Shown piece after piece: positions 44,677 to 58,789 of a stretch of DNA of 64,000 nucleotides; the stretch's first letter is position 1, and every line of letters starts with the position of its first letter. The position numbers and the translations under genes were made by a program. Location of the stretch: the NCBI RefSeq assembly GCF_010730355.1, contig NZ_AP022576.1, positions 1,116,001 to 1,180,000 on the forward strand. Reading direction: 5' to 3'. The notes below the pieces were generated by a model. The model did no database searches. It was not told the origin of the DNA and worked only from the letters and a program-made list of their open reading frames with translations. Source of the stretch: Mycobacterium florentinum (GTDB lineage: Bacteria; Actinomycetota; Actinomycetes; Mycobacteriales; Mycobacteriaceae).

Positions 44677-45666
44677 TTAGCGCGACGCGGCGTCCAGTAT
44701 TTGCTGGGCTGCCATCGCGGGCGTCAGTTCGCCCGCTTTGACTTGCCGCTCCAGGTCGGCGCGCATCTTGCGCACGGCCGGGTTGGACAGCACCCGGTCC
44801 AGGACCGTGTCCCGGACCATCTGCCAGGTCCAGTCGACCTGCTGCGCTCGTCGCCGGGTTTCGAACTCTCCGGCCTCGGTGAGCACCTTACGGTGCCGCT
44901 CGACGGTGTCCCACATCTCGGCCAGACCACTGCCCTCCATCGCGCTCATCGTGAGAACCGGTGGTCGCCATAGGGTTTCGCGCGGGTAGATCAGCCTGAT
45001 CGCCGACGAGAGCTCCCGGGCGGCCTTACGCGCCTCGGGCAGGTGCTCACCGTCCGCCTTGTTGACCACGACGATGTCGGCCAGTTCGAGCACGCCCTTT
45101 TTGATGCCCTGTAGCTGGTCACCGGTGCGGGCCAGGGTCAGCAGGAGGAAGGTGTCGACCATGTTGGCCACGGCCACCTCGGACTGGCCGACGCCGACGG
45201 TTTCGATGAGAATCACGTCGAAACCGGCCGCCTCCAGCAGCACGACGGTCTCCCGGGTGGCCTTTGCTACGCCGCCCAGAGTTCCGGATGTCGGCGATGG
45301 CCGGATGTAGGCATCCGGGTGCGCTGCCAGTCGCGACATTCGGGTCTTGTCGCCGAGGATCGAGCCCCCGGTCCGCGTCGAGGAGGGGTCGACCGCCAGC
45401 ACCGCGACCCGGTGGCCGCGGTCGATCAGATGCATGCCCAACGACTCGATGGTGGTGGACTTTCCGACCCCGGGGACTCCGGTGATGCCCACTCGGTGGG
45501 CGTTTCCGGAGTCGGGCAGCAGATCCAGCAACAGCTGCTGCGCCCGCTCGCGATGGTCGGCGCGGGTGGACTCCAGCATCGTGATGGCCCGTGGCAGCGC
45601 CGCGCGATCGCCGTCGCGAATGGCCTGGGCTAACCCTTCGACGGAATTGCCCGCATCGGTCGCCAT
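44677..45666 (-). CDS. meaB: MeaB/ArgK-type GTPase, methylmalonyl-CoA mutase chaperone
   Basis: This 329-residue G3E GTPase has the P-loop GVPGVGKST at 63-71, DPSSTRTGG, the ETVGVGQSE switch and NKAD specificity motif. MeaB protects and reactivates the B12 mutase and gates cofactor loading. The ATG follows the mutB stop with no intervening base, so the two are tightly coupled. In M. tuberculosis the homologue Rv1496 is separated from mutB by the mazEF-type pair Rv1494-Rv1495, which is absent here. Confidence 0.96.
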   Translation of the reverse strand: MATDAGNSVEGLAQAIRDGDRAALPRAITMLESTRADHRERAQQLLLDLLPDSGNAHRVGITGVPGVGKSTTIESLGMHLIDRGHRVAVLAVDPSSTRTGGSILGDKTRMSRLAAHPDAYIRPSPTSGTLGGVAKATRETVVLLEAAGFDVILIETVGVGQSEVAVANMVDTFLLLTLARTGDQLQGIKKGVLELADIVVVNKADGEHLPEARKAARELSSAIRLIYPRETLWRPPVLTMSAMEGSGLAEMWDTVERHRKVLTEAGEFETRRRAQQVDWTWQMVRDTVLDRVLSNPAVRKMRADLERQVKAGELTPAMAAQQILDAASR

Positions 45667-47919
<2,253 letters not shown>

Positions 47920-47923
47920 CGTG

Positions 47924-49795
47924 TTACGCCCCCAACCGAGTGAGCAGATCCGAAAGGGCTTCGATTGCATTGATTTTGGCTGTCAGGTATTCATCGGGCC
48001 GATGCTCGGGATCGGTATCGGCGACGGCTTTTTCCGGCCCGGCCAAGTAGATCCGCGCTACCCCGGCGTTGCGCGCCGCATCGACGATCGCGGCGGCTTC
48101 GGTTGCATATCGCTTGTCGGTGCCGCAGATCACCACCACCGCAGGCGATCCCGCATCGGACACCGCCGCGGCGACCCCGTCGGCGTCCAGCGTTCCCGGG
48201 TTGACCGCCTCGATGCCGCCCGACGCCAGCAGGTTCGCCGCGAACGTGGTGCGGATGTTGTGCTCGGCAAGCGGGCCCAGCGGAAGCAACAGCGCCTTGG
48301 GGCGGGAATCGGTGCGGGCCAGGAAGGCATCCGAGCGATCGCGCAGCGCCTCGAATCCCGCCGCGTAACGTCGTAAGTTCCCGACCTCGGGGTAACCGAT
48401 CGAATCGCCTTGCGGCAGTGCGGGTTCGGCCAGGTTCGGAAATTCGTTGACGCCGGTGATCGAGGTGCGGCGGTGCGCGATGTCATCGGCACGCCGTGCG
48501 GCAATGTCGGCGATCACCTCGGCGATGTAGTCGCGAGCGTCGACGAATCCGCCGCGGCCCTCGACGGCCTGAAAGTGTTCCCAGGCGCCCTCGGCAAGCC
48601 GCTTCGTGAGGTCTTCGACGAACCACGATCCGCCGCCGGGGTCCAGCACCCGGCCCACGTGCGACTCCTCCAGCAGCAGCAGCTGGGTGTTGCGCGCGAT
48701 GCGCCGCGCGAAGCTTCGCGCCGTGCCGGGGAATCCGCCGGGGATCGCGATGTCGAACGGGAACACCAGCACGGTGTCGACGCCACCGACACCGGCGCCG
48801 AACGCGGCCAGCGTGCTGCGCAGCATGTTCACCCACGGATCGCGCTGGGTCATCATCGGCAGGGACGTCTCCGCGTGCACAATCGCCCCGCCGGCGTCGG
48901 GCTCCCCGACCACGTCGGCGACCCGCGCCCACAGTTGGCGCACGGCACGCATCTTGGCGATCGTCATGAATTGGTCATCGTCGGCGGCCAGCCGGAAACT
49001 GATCTGGCCCAGCGCCCGCCGGACCGGCATGCCCGACTCGGTGAGCACCCGCAGATAGGCCACCGCGGCCGCGATGCCGGCGGCCAGCTCCCAGGTCGCG
49101 TTGGCCCCAAGGTTGTGGAAGGCGGGTCCGTCGACGGTGATCGCCCGCACGCCGCGATCGCCGGTCACCCGCGAGGCGACCGCGACGACCTCGTCGATCG
49201 CCGGCGCGGGACGTCCGCTCAGCGCGGCGGTCAACGGGTCGGCACCCAGGTCTACCGACAAGGTGGCGCGCTGGTCGGATTCGACCTCGGCCACCAGGGC
49301 CAGCATCGCGTCGGCCGCCGCAGCGTAGTCGGCGCCGGCCTCGAGGATGATCGGCGCCATGCTCAGGTAAACACCCGCGAGCAGCCCTTCGAGGTCCTGG
49401 GGCGCGACACCGTCCTTCCCCACTCGGAGCAGCAGCGCACTGACGCCGTCGCCGAGCGCACCCAGCACGGCCGCGTTGGTTTCGGCGGCGGTGGCACCGA
49501 CGGACGGAAACGCCTCGACGACCTTCCAGCCGGACTTGACGTCGCGCAACGGGTCAGCGCCGCGCAGGTAGGGCCACTCGCCGGGCAGGGACGGCTCGGG
49601 CAGCTCGTCGAACGCGGTGTAGAGCGGGCGGACAGCGAACCCGTCGTAGGTCGGGGTGTCCAGCAGCTGCTCGGGTTGCTCCCCCAGCTCGGCGGGATCC
49701 TTGCGGGCGCTCTTGGCAAGCACACCCGCGACCGCGGTGCGCCAGCGCTCGCGGACCTGTTCCAGGTCCGCACGCTCGGGTACGTCAATGGACAC
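47924..49795 (-). CDS. mutA: Methylmalonyl-CoA mutase, small subunit
   Basis: This 623-residue paralogue of the large subunit has the same barrel-plus-B12 fold but lacks the B12-coordinating DxHxxG motif, as expected for the non-catalytic subunit. It starts with GTG 49795 with AGGAGC upstream. It is first in the mutA-mutB-meaB operon and divergent from a TVP38 gene across a 191-bp promoter gap. Confidence 0.96.
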   Translation of the reverse strand: MSIDVPERADLEQVRERWRTAVAGVLAKSARKDPAELGEQPEQLLDTPTYDGFAVRPLYTAFDELPEPSLPGEWPYLRGADPLRDVKSGWKVVEAFPSVGATAAETNAAVLGALGDGVSALLLRVGKDGVAPQDLEGLLAGVYLSMAPIILEAGADYAAAADAMLALVAEVESDQRATLSVDLGADPLTAALSGRPAPAIDEVVAVASRVTGDRGVRAITVDGPAFHNLGANATWELAAGIAAAVAYLRVLTESGMPVRRALGQISFRLAADDDQFMTIAKMRAVRQLWARVADVVGEPDAGGAIVHAETSLPMMTQRDPWVNMLRSTLAAFGAGVGGVDTVLVFPFDIAIPGGFPGTARSFARRIARNTQLLLLEESHVGRVLDPGGGSWFVEDLTKRLAEGAWEHFQAVEGRGGFVDARDYIAEVIADIAARRADDIAHRRTSITGVNEFPNLAEPALPQGDSIGYPEVGNLRRYAAGFEALRDRSDAFLARTDSRPKALLLPLGPLAEHNIRTTFAANLLASGGIEAVNPGTLDADGVAAAVSDAGSPAVVVICGTDKRYATEAAAIVDAARNAGVARIYLAGPEKAVADTDPEHRPDEYLTAKINAIEALSDLLTRLGA

Positions 49796-49986
49796 CGACT
49801 GCTCCTGTTTTCGCAGCTATTGGCAACGTTGCTTGAGGTTGGTGAGCAACACTCGACTTGCTAATCAGGCTAAATGATTGCCCCCGTCGCAAAAAACCGC
49901 GGGGTGACGGGATCGGGCCAGGTCTCTGCCGAAACACCAGGCTCGGGATACAAGATATTCATTTCTGGCCCGTAACGTTGACAGGC

Positions 49987-50760
49987 GTGACGGACCCGGC
50001 CACCACCAAAACCACCAGCACGCTGCGCAGTCTCTCGCGCGCGCTGGGCGCGAGCGTGCGCCAGCTGTCCCCGTCGCGCTCCATCGCGGCAGTGGTCGTA
50101 ATCACAGTCCTGGTCGCAGTGGCACTGTGGGTTCCGCTGCCGGGCGCGCTGCAGCTGCGCGACTGGGCCCAATCCCTGGGCCCGTGGTTCCCGCTGGCAT
50201 TTCTGGTCGCGCACATCGTCGTCACGGTGGTGCCGGTCCCCCGCACGGCGTTCACCCTGGCCGCGGGTCTGCTGTTCGGCCCGGCCCTGGGCGTGCTGAT
50301 CGCGGTGGTCGCCAGCACGGCGAGCGCGGTGCTGGCGCTGCTGTTGGTCCGCGCCGCGGGCTGGCGGCTCGACCGGCTGGTGCGCTTCCGGGCGATCCAG
50401 CGCGCCGACCAGCGCCTGCGCGAACGCGGCTGGGTGTCGGTCTTGTCGCTGCGGCTGATCCCGGTGCTGCCGTTTTCCGTGGTGAACTATGCGGCCGCCG
50501 CGTCCGCGGTCGGCATCCTGCCGTACACGCTGGCGACCCTGGCCGGCCTGCTGCCGGGTACCGCCGCGGTCGTGTTTCTGGGCGACGCGTTGGCCGGTCA
50601 CCCCAGTCCGCTGCTGTTCCTGGTGTCGCTGGTCACCAGCACGCTGGGGCTGACGGGGCTGTTCTTCGAAATACGGCACTACCGCCGGCATCACCACGCG
50701 GCCGAAGAGCCCGCTTCCGAGCCCGACGAGCCGGTTTCCGAACCCGTCATTTTCAGCTAA
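49987..50760 (+). CDS. TVP38/TMEM64 (DedA-like) membrane protein
   Basis: This 257-residue membrane protein has about five hydrophobic segments and the SNARE-associated/VTT domain motif GLLFGPALGVLIAVVAST near 95-112, with the later RLIPVLPFSVVNYAAAAS re-entrant loop. This family is implicated in lipid or phosphate-lipid transport. The GTG at 49987 gives a natural length close to Rv1491c, which occupies the same position divergent from mutA. The extra upstream codons to 49858 are not family-like. The C-terminus is His- and acid-rich. Confidence 0.85.
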   Translation: MTDPATTKTTSTLRSLSRALGASVRQLSPSRSIAAVVVITVLVAVALWVPLPGALQLRDWAQSLGPWFPLAFLVAHIVVTVVPVPRTAFTLAAGLLFGPALGVLIAVVASTASAVLALLLVRAAGWRLDRLVRFRAIQRADQRLRERGWVSVLSLRLIPVLPFSVVNYAAAASAVGILPYTLATLAGLLPGTAAVVFLGDALAGHPSPLLFLVSLVTSTLGLTGLFFEIRHYRRHHHAAEEPASEPDEPVSEPVIFS

Positions 50761-50809
50761 CTCAGCCATTTTGTTGAGCGAGCCGCCCGTTGCCTGAAAG
50801 ATTTACGCA

Positions 50810-51811
50810 ATGGAGCGGGTCTACGCGCAGCAGCTCGCGAGTTTCGGCCTGCAGCCGTCGCGGGCCGGTCTCCTGATGCTTTTGCTCTGCGCCCTCGCGT
50901 CGGTGGCCGTCGCGGTCTTGTCCTTCCTGCTCGATCGGATCAAGCTGCTTCGCGTCCCGACCGGTGGTGGCGTCCTCGCCGCAGCAGCGGTCCGCTACCC
51001 GCCGGCACCCCGAGCGCGTACGCACGCCTCGGGACTGACGATCGCCGCGGCGTTCGCCGCTGTCGTGTGCATAGCGGCCATCTGGCTGGTGCCCAAGAAC
51101 GTCACGCACGTGCCGGACCTCTCAGAACCAAACCTGACGCCCATCGCGTTGCCCGCGTCCGCGGTCGCGGGACCGGGTACGGGCATTTACGTCGATTACA
51201 CCGATGGTTCCGGTGGAATGGGGTGTACGGCTGGATTTTTGGTGCGCACCAGCATGGGCGAGGCTGGTCTTCTCACCGCCGGACACTGCAATCGGCCGCA
51301 GAAACCGAGCGTGGTGGTGATGAACCTCGGCGGGATCCTCCCGTACGCGAAGCTGGGCACGTTCATCCGGACTGTCAGCGAAGGCGTTCACAACGAGCAG
51401 CACGACATCGGTCTGATCGTGCTCAACGGCGACAATGTGCCGCAGAGCCCGGCCGTCGCTGCCACGTTGCCGATCACGGGGGTCACGACCGACCTGTCGA
51501 TCGGACAGGAGCTGTGCAAGTTCGGCATGAGCAGTGGCGAGGCCGAGTGCGGGGCGATCCTCGACGTCACCGACAGCAAGGTCTCGTTCGCGGCGGGCGG
51601 TCAATGCGGCGACTCCGGCGGCCCGGTCTATCTCATCCAGAACGACGGCACCGCCACCGCGGTCGGCATCGACATCCGGGGCAGCAATCCCGCCAATCCC
51701 AACGCGGGATGCCTGGCCCCGGCTAAATTCTCGGTTGCCGAGCTCGTGCAGCCGTGGCTGGACAGGTGGCATCTGACCGCCGTGACCACACAACAATCCG
51801 GACCGCGCTGA
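50810..51811 (+). CDS. Membrane-anchored trypsin-like serine protease
   Basis: This 333-residue protein has two N-terminal hydrophobic segments (about 19-41 and 75-94), followed by an extracytoplasmic chymotrypsin-fold domain. The triad is visible: His159 (LTAGHC), Asp199 (HDIGLIV) and Ser269 (GQCGDSGGPV). Paired cysteines (139/160, 236/247) suggest disulfides. I do not recognise a counterpart at this position in M. tuberculosis, where Rv1490 encodes a different membrane protein. It is on the plus strand next to a small Pro-rich membrane protein. The substrate is unknown. Confidence 0.83.
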   Translation: MERVYAQQLASFGLQPSRAGLLMLLLCALASVAVAVLSFLLDRIKLLRVPTGGGVLAAAAVRYPPAPRARTHASGLTIAAAFAAVVCIAAIWLVPKNVTHVPDLSEPNLTPIALPASAVAGPGTGIYVDYTDGSGGMGCTAGFLVRTSMGEAGLLTAGHCNRPQKPSVVVMNLGGILPYAKLGTFIRTVSEGVHNEQHDIGLIVLNGDNVPQSPAVAATLPITGVTTDLSIGQELCKFGMSSGEAECGAILDVTDSKVSFAAGGQCGDSGGPVYLIQNDGTATAVGIDIRGSNPANPNAGCLAPAKFSVAELVQPWLDRWHLTAVTTQQSGPR

Positions 51812-51852
51812 CCATCGACCGCACCGATACGACGAGCAACGTGGGGAGCCGC

Positions 51853-52146
51853 ATGACCTCCGACACCGCCCACACCGGTGCGCCCGGACGGCGCTTTTCC
51901 ACCGCCGCGCTGGTCGCCGCGGGCCTGGTCGGCCTGATCGTCGGGGCGGTCGCCGCCTTCGCGGTCACCGGATTGGTCTTCACCATCCGGGTGCAGCTGC
52001 CGCCGCCGCCCTATCCGCCACCGTTCTCGTCGACCCCGGCGTATCCGGCTCCGCCCGTCAGCGTCGCTCCGGCACCTTCCGCCAGCGTCGCGCCCGCGCC
52101 CGCGCCGAGCGTCGTGCCCGCGCCGCCGTTACCGCCCGGTCCCTAA
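51853..52146 (+). CDS. Small membrane protein with Pro/Ala-rich tail
   Basis: This 97-residue protein has one transmembrane helix (about 18-42) and a C-terminal tail built of Pro-Ala-Ser repeats (APxPSxSVAPAPAPS pattern), likely extracytoplasmic. The start is ATG 51853 with GGGGAG upstream. The frame upstream overlaps the protease gene and is not real. The gene follows the protease by 41 bp on the same strand and may be co-transcribed. No function is recognised. Confidence 0.65.
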   Translation: MTSDTAHTGAPGRRFSTAALVAAGLVGLIVGAVAAFAVTGLVFTIRVQLPPPPYPPPFSSTPAYPAPPVSVAPAPSASVAPAPAPSVVPAPPLPPGP

Positions 52147-52171
52147 GCGGCACAACGGCATTGGCGATCCG

Positions 52172-52528
52172 CTAGTTGTCGTCCGGTCCCTTCACCGTCA
52201 TCGCGGCGACCAGGGCCAAAAACACCGCGGCCGGAAGGCCATTGACGACCTTGTCGCGCACCCGCACGTGTGCACCCACCGCCAGGACGAAGTACAGCGT
52301 CAGCATCGCCGTCGTCAGCCTCGCCAGGGCGGGGAAACGGGTGACCGACAGCAGGCCGACCGCGGCGGCCGCCTTCACCACCGGCAGCACGGGCCGAACG
52401 TTGTCCGGAAGTCCCACGTCGTCCAGAACCTTCTTGACGGGCGGCACCTGGACCCCGCACAACACCGCGTCGACGGCGTGGAATGCGCCCAGCGCCACAT
52501 AGGTTTTCGGGGAACTCAAAACACTCAT
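52172..52528 (-). CDS. DoxX-like small membrane protein
   Basis: This 118-residue protein has four hydrophobic segments and the DoxX-like core PVVKAAAAVGLLSVTRFP. Its length and position match Rv1489. DoxX proteins are linked to redox and membrane functions, but no activity can be assigned here. It is 9 bp downstream of the SPFH gene on the same strand. Confidence 0.75.
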   Translation of the reverse strand: MSVLSSPKTYVALGAFHAVDAVLCGVQVPPVKKVLDDVGLPDNVRPVLPVVKAAAAVGLLSVTRFPALARLTTAMLTLYFVLAVGAHVRVRDKVVNGLPAAVFLALVAAMTVKGPDDN

Positions 52529-52537
52529 CCGGCAATC

Positions 52538-53674
52538 CTATTGGGTCAATTCCGGCGGCTGGCCGTCGATCGGCTGGCGGGCGATCGCCTCGGCCCTGGC
52601 CACCGCCTGGGCGATCTTGGGATCGGTCTCGGTGGAGAACCAATCGGCCACCTCGGCATCGTCGGAGTCGGCCGGGTGCGTGGACACGTCGTCGACGGGA
52701 GACGGCTCGAACCGGAACACCCCGTCCTCGCCCGGCGTGCCCAGCAGCCTGGTGAAACCCTGTAGCGCCGCGCTGAAGTCGCTGGGCACCACCCATACCT
52801 TGTTGGCACTGCCCTGCGCCATTTTCGGCAGCGTCTGCAGGTACTGGTAGGCCAGCATCTCCGGGGTGGGCCGGCCGGCCTTGATCGCGGCGAACGTCTT
52901 CTCGATGGCCTTGGCCTGCCCTTGCGCCTGCAGGTAGGCCGCGGCGCGCTCACCCTGGGCGCGCAGCATCCGGGATTGCCGGTCCGCCTCGGCGGCCAGG
53001 ATCGCGGCCTGCTTGGCGCCCTCGGCGGCCAGGATCTGCGCCTGCTTGGCGCCCTCGGCCTGTTTGATCGCCGCCTCCCGGGTGCCTTCGGCGGTCAGGA
53101 TCATCGCCCGCTTCTCCCGATCGGCCTTCATCTGCTTTTCCATCGAGGCCTGGATCGACGGCGGCGGGTCGATGCTGCGCAGCTCGACCCGGGCGACCCG
53201 CAGGCCCCAGCGGCCGGTCGCCTCGTCGAGGACACCCCGCAGCTGCCCGTTGATCTGGTCGCGCGAGGTCAGGGTCTGCTCCAGCGTCATGCCGCCGACG
53301 ACGTTGCGCAGCGTGGTGGTGGTGAGCTGCTCGACGCCGACGATGTAGTTGCTGATCTCGTAGACGGCCGCCTGCGGCACGGTGACCTGGAAATAGACCA
53401 CGGTGTCGATGTTGAGCGTCAGGTTGTCCTCCGTGATCACCGGCTGCGGCGGGAACGACACCACCCGCTCGCGCAAGTCGACCCGTGCCCGGACCCGATC
53501 GATGAACGGCACCAGCAGGGTCAGCTGCCCGCTGACCGTCCGGCTGTACCGGCCCAGCCGTTCGATCACCGCCGCCTCGGCCTGCGGGATCAACGCAACG
53601 GACTTGGCCACCACGATGATCGCAAAGATCACCAGGACGGCCAGCAACACCAAACCTGCAACCGCACCTTCCAC
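52538..53674 (-). CDS. SPFH/band-7 (stomatin-like) membrane protein
   Basis: The 378-residue protein starts with a transmembrane helix (5-27), then has an SPFH domain (ALIPQAEAAVIERLGRY, VDLRERVVSFPPQP) and a coiled coil with AEGAKQA repeats near 205-240. It matches Rv1488. SPFH proteins form large membrane oligomers that organise lipids and regulate proteases. It is paired with the upstream NfeD-like gene, a widespread operon. Confidence 0.92.
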   Translation of the reverse strand: MEGAVAGLVLLAVLVIFAIIVVAKSVALIPQAEAAVIERLGRYSRTVSGQLTLLVPFIDRVRARVDLRERVVSFPPQPVITEDNLTLNIDTVVYFQVTVPQAAVYEISNYIVGVEQLTTTTLRNVVGGMTLEQTLTSRDQINGQLRGVLDEATGRWGLRVARVELRSIDPPPSIQASMEKQMKADREKRAMILTAEGTREAAIKQAEGAKQAQILAAEGAKQAAILAAEADRQSRMLRAQGERAAAYLQAQGQAKAIEKTFAAIKAGRPTPEMLAYQYLQTLPKMAQGSANKVWVVPSDFSAALQGFTRLLGTPGEDGVFRFEPSPVDDVSTHPADSDDAEVADWFSTETDPKIAQAVARAEAIARQPIDGQPPELTQ

Positions 53675-53722
53675 CGGAGTTCCTTTCTCTCGCAGCGTCT
53701 TCGCAGCGTCTGGGCCGACTGG

Positions 53723-54151
53723 CTAGTGCTTGAAGACCACCGCCGTCGCACCATCGATGTGCACGACGGTGACGGATTCGCCGGGCTCGTAGACGTCGCC
53801 GTCGTTGAACGGACGCGCCGTCCACACCTGGCCGTCCAGCTTCACCTGGCCCGCGTCGCGCGCGACCCGATCGAGTACCACCGCGCGTTTGCCCTCGAGC
53901 GCCTTGATGCCCGTCAGCAGCGACTTCGGGGTCATTCGCTGCCGCAAAGCGGGCCGGACCAGCACGACCAGCAGGACCGAAACAACCAGGAACACCGCCC
54001 CGTCGACCAGGATCGGCCCGTTTGTGAGCCATGCGGTGCCGGAGGCGGCCAGCGCTCCACCTCCCAGCATCAGCAGGAACATATCGCCCGTCAGCGCCTC
54101 GGCCCCGGCAAGAGCCAGCGCGAAGATTAGCCAGCTCAGCGCGATCGCCAT
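53723..54151 (-). CDS. NfeD-like membrane protein
   Basis: This 142-residue protein has N-terminal transmembrane helices and a C-terminal OB-fold ([22 protein letters not shown], then [15 protein letters not shown]), typical of short NfeD proteins. It matches Rv1487. NfeD and SPFH proteins act together. The ATG at 54151 avoids a 14-codon extension toward the divergent gene. Confidence 0.88.
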   Translation of the reverse strand: MAIALSWLIFALALAGAEALTGDMFLLMLGGGALAASGTAWLTNGPILVDGAVFLVVSVLLVVLVRPALRQRMTPKSLLTGIKALEGKRAVVLDRVARDAGQVKLDGQVWTARPFNDGDVYEPGESVTVVHIDGATAVVFKH

Positions 54152-54208
54152 GCCGTCAGAATACGCGTGATCCGCCTTTGCCGGACCGAACAACTACACT
54201 GCGAGATC

Positions 54209-55153
54209 ATGTGGTGTCCAAGTGTTTCGCTGTCCGTCTGGGCCAACGCCTGGCTCGCGGGCAAGGCCGCGCCCGACGACGTGTTGGACGCGTTATCTCT
54301 TTGGGCACCAAAACAATCCGTTACCGCGTATGATGCAGTCGCCGCCGGCCACACCGGACTGCCGTGGCCCGACGTCCACGACGCCGGAACCGTCTCGTTG
54401 TTGCAAACGCTGCGCGCCGCGGTTGGCCGGGTGACGCTGCCGGGGGCCGCCGGGGCCCCAGGTCGATTGCCCGGGACGATCAACGTGGTGTTGCCGGTTC
54501 CCGGCGACGTGCGCGGCCTGGCTCCCGGGACGCAGTTCGAGCGCGACGCCCTGGCCGCCGGTGAGGCGGTGATCATCACTCACCCCGACGATCCCACCGC
54601 GGCGGTCGGTTTGGTCCCCGAGTTCTCCTATGCCGATCTCGACGAGCCCGGCGACGACGACCCGGGTACACCGGAACTGTGTGCGCTGGCCTGGACGGTG
54701 TATTCACTGCCGGGTGCGCCGGTGTTCGATCACCACGAGCTGGGCGATGCCGAATACTCACTGCGGTCGGCCGTGCGTTCGGCCGCCGATGCACTCGGCA
54801 CCATCGGACTGGGGTCGGCAAGTGACATCGACGATCCGCGAGGACTCGTCGAGCAGTTACTGGAATCCGCACGGCAACACCGGATTCCCGACCACGCGCC
54901 GACCCGGGCCTTGCGGGTGCTGGAGAACGCCGCACATGTCGACGCGATCATCACGGTCAGCGCCGGGCTGAGCCGGGCCGACTCGTCCGACCGTTCCGCC
55001 GCGCACATCGCCGCCGGCTTGGAACCACTCGGCACGCAATCGTCTTCCGAAGCCCGCATCGCCGGCGACGCGCTGCGGCCGCTGCACGCGGTGGTGCGTT
55101 CCGCGCGAATGGCCGCGGTGAACGCGATCCTGTACTCGGCCTGGGCCGACTAA
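54209..55153 (+). CDS. Conserved mycobacterial protein of unknown function (Rv1486c-like)
   Basis: This 314-residue, soluble, acidic protein has no signal peptide or transmembrane helix. The ATG at 54209 gives [20 protein letters not shown] as the start. Position and orientation match Rv1486c. No catalytic motif is recognised. It is divergent from nfeD and its stop overlaps the hemH stop by 4 bp (convergent). Confidence 0.8.
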   Translation: MWCPSVSLSVWANAWLAGKAAPDDVLDALSLWAPKQSVTAYDAVAAGHTGLPWPDVHDAGTVSLLQTLRAAVGRVTLPGAAGAPGRLPGTINVVLPVPGDVRGLAPGTQFERDALAAGEAVIITHPDDPTAAVGLVPEFSYADLDEPGDDDPGTPELCALAWTVYSLPGAPVFDHHELGDAEYSLRSAVRSAADALGTIGLGSASDIDDPRGLVEQLLESARQHRIPDHAPTRALRVLENAAHVDAIITVSAGLSRADSSDRSAAHIAAGLEPLGTQSSSEARIAGDALRPLHAVVRSARMAAVNAILYSAWAD

Positions 55154-56187
55154 CCACCTTCTCGCGCAACACAATGCGGCGGACAGCAGGCCGCGCCGTT
55201 GACGCTGGCCAGGCAGCCCGGCACCGGGTCGGGGCCAGTCACCCGCTCGGCCGCGCGGCCGTACCGCAGTTCGTCGATCAGGTCGGCGGCCAGTTGCGCG
55301 AAACGTGGGTGGGCGTTGGGCGTCGAAGCGCGCACCAGCGCCACGCCGGCCGCTTCGGCCTGAGATGCCAACTCGTGATCGAGATCCCACACCACCTCGA
55401 TGTGGTCGGCGACAAAACCGATCGGACAGATGATCGCCGCCTTGGTGCCTGCGCCGGCCAGCGTCGTGAGATGGTCGGCGACATCGGGTTCCAGCCACGG
55501 CACCTGCGGCGGGCCCGAGCGGGACTGCCAGGCCAGGTCGTACTCGCTGTATCCGGCGGTCGCCGCGACAAGGCTTGCGGCGTACGCGACTTGGCGGCTG
55601 TACAGTCGCGGCCCGAGGCGCTCGTCGGCGGCCACCGGAATCGAATGCGCGGTGAACACCAGACGCGCGCCGGCCTGTTGCTCGGCGGTGAGCGCGCCGG
55701 AAGCCGCACCGATGGTGTCGGCGAAGATCTGCACGAACCGCGGATGGTCGAAATAGGGTCGCAGCTTGACCAACTCGGGCGCGTCGGGCCCCGCGGCCGC
55801 GCGAGCGCGGGCGATGTCCTCGCCGTACTGCGTGCAGCTGGAGTATCCGCTCCACGCCGACGTGGCGAACACCGCGGCGCGACGAACCCCGTTGTCGCGC
55901 ATGGCCGTTACCGTGTCTTCGACGTACGGCTCCCAGTTGCGGTTGCCGAAATAGACCGGCAGATCCAGACCGCGGTCGGCGAGCGCGGCCTCGATTTGCA
56001 TGATCAGCGCACGGTTGATGGCATTGATCGGCGAGACGCCGCCGAAATGCAGGTAGTGCTCGGCGACGTCGTCGAGCCGCTCCGGCGGTACATTGCGGCC
56101 CCGGGTGACGTTCTCCAGGAATGGCCGAACCTGCTCGGGCCCCTCCGGTCCGCCGAAGGACAACAGCAGGACGGCGTCGAAATCCAT
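55150..56187 (-). CDS. hemH: Ferrochelatase (coproporphyrin-type)
   Basis: This 345-residue protein has the ferrochelatase core: [14 protein letters not shown] at the N-terminus, [19 protein letters not shown] with the active-site His, and a [15 protein letters not shown] stretch. A Cys-rich C-terminus (GAACCPPHC) matches the [2Fe-2S]-binding cysteines of actinobacterial ferrochelatases. In Actinobacteria this enzyme inserts iron into coproporphyrin III. It follows inhA by 6 bp in the fabG1-inhA-hemH operon, as in M. tuberculosis. Confidence 0.97.
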   Translation of the reverse strand: MDFDAVLLLSFGGPEGPEQVRPFLENVTRGRNVPPERLDDVAEHYLHFGGVSPINAINRALIMQIEAALADRGLDLPVYFGNRNWEPYVEDTVTAMRDNGVRRAAVFATSAWSGYSSCTQYGEDIARARAAAGPDAPELVKLRPYFDHPRFVQIFADTIGAASGALTAEQQAGARLVFTAHSIPVAADERLGPRLYSRQVAYAASLVAATAGYSEYDLAWQSRSGPPQVPWLEPDVADHLTTLAGAGTKAAIICPIGFVADHIEVVWDLDHELASQAEAAGVALVRASTPNAHPRFAQLAADLIDELRYGRAAERVTGPDPVPGCLASVNGAACCPPHCVAREGG

Positions 56188-56193
56188 TGCTGC

Positions 56194-57805
<1,612 letters not shown>

Positions 57806-57855
57806 GTGCGGCGGGGCTGCAATCGGCTTGCCGGGGCGCAAAGGCTTAACGGACT

Positions 57856-57915
57856 CGCGAGCGTAACGCCAGGGCGAGAATTCCAGCGCAAAATAGCCGT
57901 GGCGTTACGCTCGCG
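57856..57915. repeat. Left copy of a 57-bp repeat with inverted-repeat ends flanking the DUF559 gene
   Basis: The arms CGCGAGCGTAACGCCA (57856-57871) and TGGCGTTACGCTCGCG (57900-57915) are a perfect 16-bp inverted repeat around a 28-bp centre. The core (57859-57915) aligns without gaps to 58782-58838 with 49 of 57 positions identical. It lies between fabG1 and the nuclease-like gene. Confidence 0.85.
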
Positions 57916-57949
57916 GCGCGATGTCGGTGGTGGTCGGCACACTTCCGCC

Positions 57950-58789
57950 ATGACGGAGCCGTTTCTGGGCAGTGAAGCCCTGGCCGCGCACGAATTAACC
58001 CGTTGCGACCTGCGCAGACGGTACGTCGCGGTGCATCACGACGTGTACATCGCGAGGGGCACAGAGTTGACCCCGATGGTGCGGGCGAAAGCGTGTTGGC
58101 TTCGATCCCGTCGGCGCGGCGTCCTGGCCGGGTTCTCCGCGTCCGCGCTGCACGGCGCCAAGTGGATCGATCCGGCCTCATCGGCGGCGATCATCGACAC
58201 CAACCGCCGCACCACTGCGGGAGTCGACGTCTGGGAAGAGCGGATCGAGGCCGACGAGATCGCCATCGTTGACGGCATCCGCGTGACAACCCCGGCGCGA
58301 ACGGCTCTCGATTTGGCGCGACGGCAACGGTTGGGCGTCGCCGTCGCATCCATCGATGCGCTCGCGCAAGCGGTAGAGCTCAAGGCGGCCGACGTCGAGC
58401 AATTGGTCGAGCGTTATCGGGGCCGCCGTGGCATCAAAGCCGCCCGAGCCGCACTTGAGCTCGTCGACGGCGGCGCGCAGTCCCCGAAGGAGACCTGGCT
58501 GCGCCTGCTATTGATCCGCGCCGGGTTTCCGCGTCCGCAAACTCAGATCGCGGTCCACAACGAATGGGGTTGGGCCGAAGCATATTTGGATATGGGCTGG
58601 GAAGACATCAAGGTGGGCGTCGAGTATGACGGCGACCATCATCTGTCCAACCGCAGGCAATACGTGAAGGACATCCGTCGTCTCGAGATGCTCGAGCGGA
58701 AAGGCTGGATAGTCGTTCGGGTCGTTGCCGAGGACCACCCCGAGGACATCATCCGTCGCGTCCGCGAGGCACGAGCGCGCCGAGCGTAA
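57950..58789 (+). CDS. DUF559 nuclease-like protein with AbiEi-type N-terminal region
   Basis: This 279-residue protein has an N-terminal region that resembles the winged-helix AbiEi antitoxin type (GFSASALHGAKW, TTPARTALDLAR) and a C-terminal DUF559/Vsr-like nuclease domain (180-260). Candidate acidic active-site residues are Glu182 (SPKETWLR), Asp214 and Glu225 (VGVEYDGDHH). DUF559 proteins are frequent in mycobacteria with no proven role. The TAA stop lies inside the right-hand 57-bp repeat. M. tuberculosis has Rv1482c in this slot. The true start is ATG 57950. Confidence 0.8.
   Translation: MTEPFLGSEALAAHELTRCDLRRRYVAVHHDVYIARGTELTPMVRAKACWLRSRRRGVLAGFSASALHGAKWIDPASSAAIIDTNRRTTAGVDVWEERIEADEIAIVDGIRVTTPARTALDLARRQRLGVAVASIDALAQAVELKAADVEQLVERYRGRRGIKAARAALELVDGGAQSPKETWLRLLLIRAGFPRPQTQIAVHNEWGWAEAYLDMGWEDIKVGVEYDGDHHLSNRRQYVKDIRRLEMLERKGWIVVRVVAEDHPEDIIRRVREARARRA

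Noticed and set aside
52021..52140. Repeat array in the 3' part of the small membrane protein gene
   Set aside because: The repetition is a Pro/Ala-rich coding tail of irregular unit length, not a CRISPR or a perfect tandem array.
57806..57949. Upstream extension of the DUF559 protein to 57806
   Set aside because: The extension would translate through the left 57-bp repeat; the ATG at 57950 begins the conserved protein.
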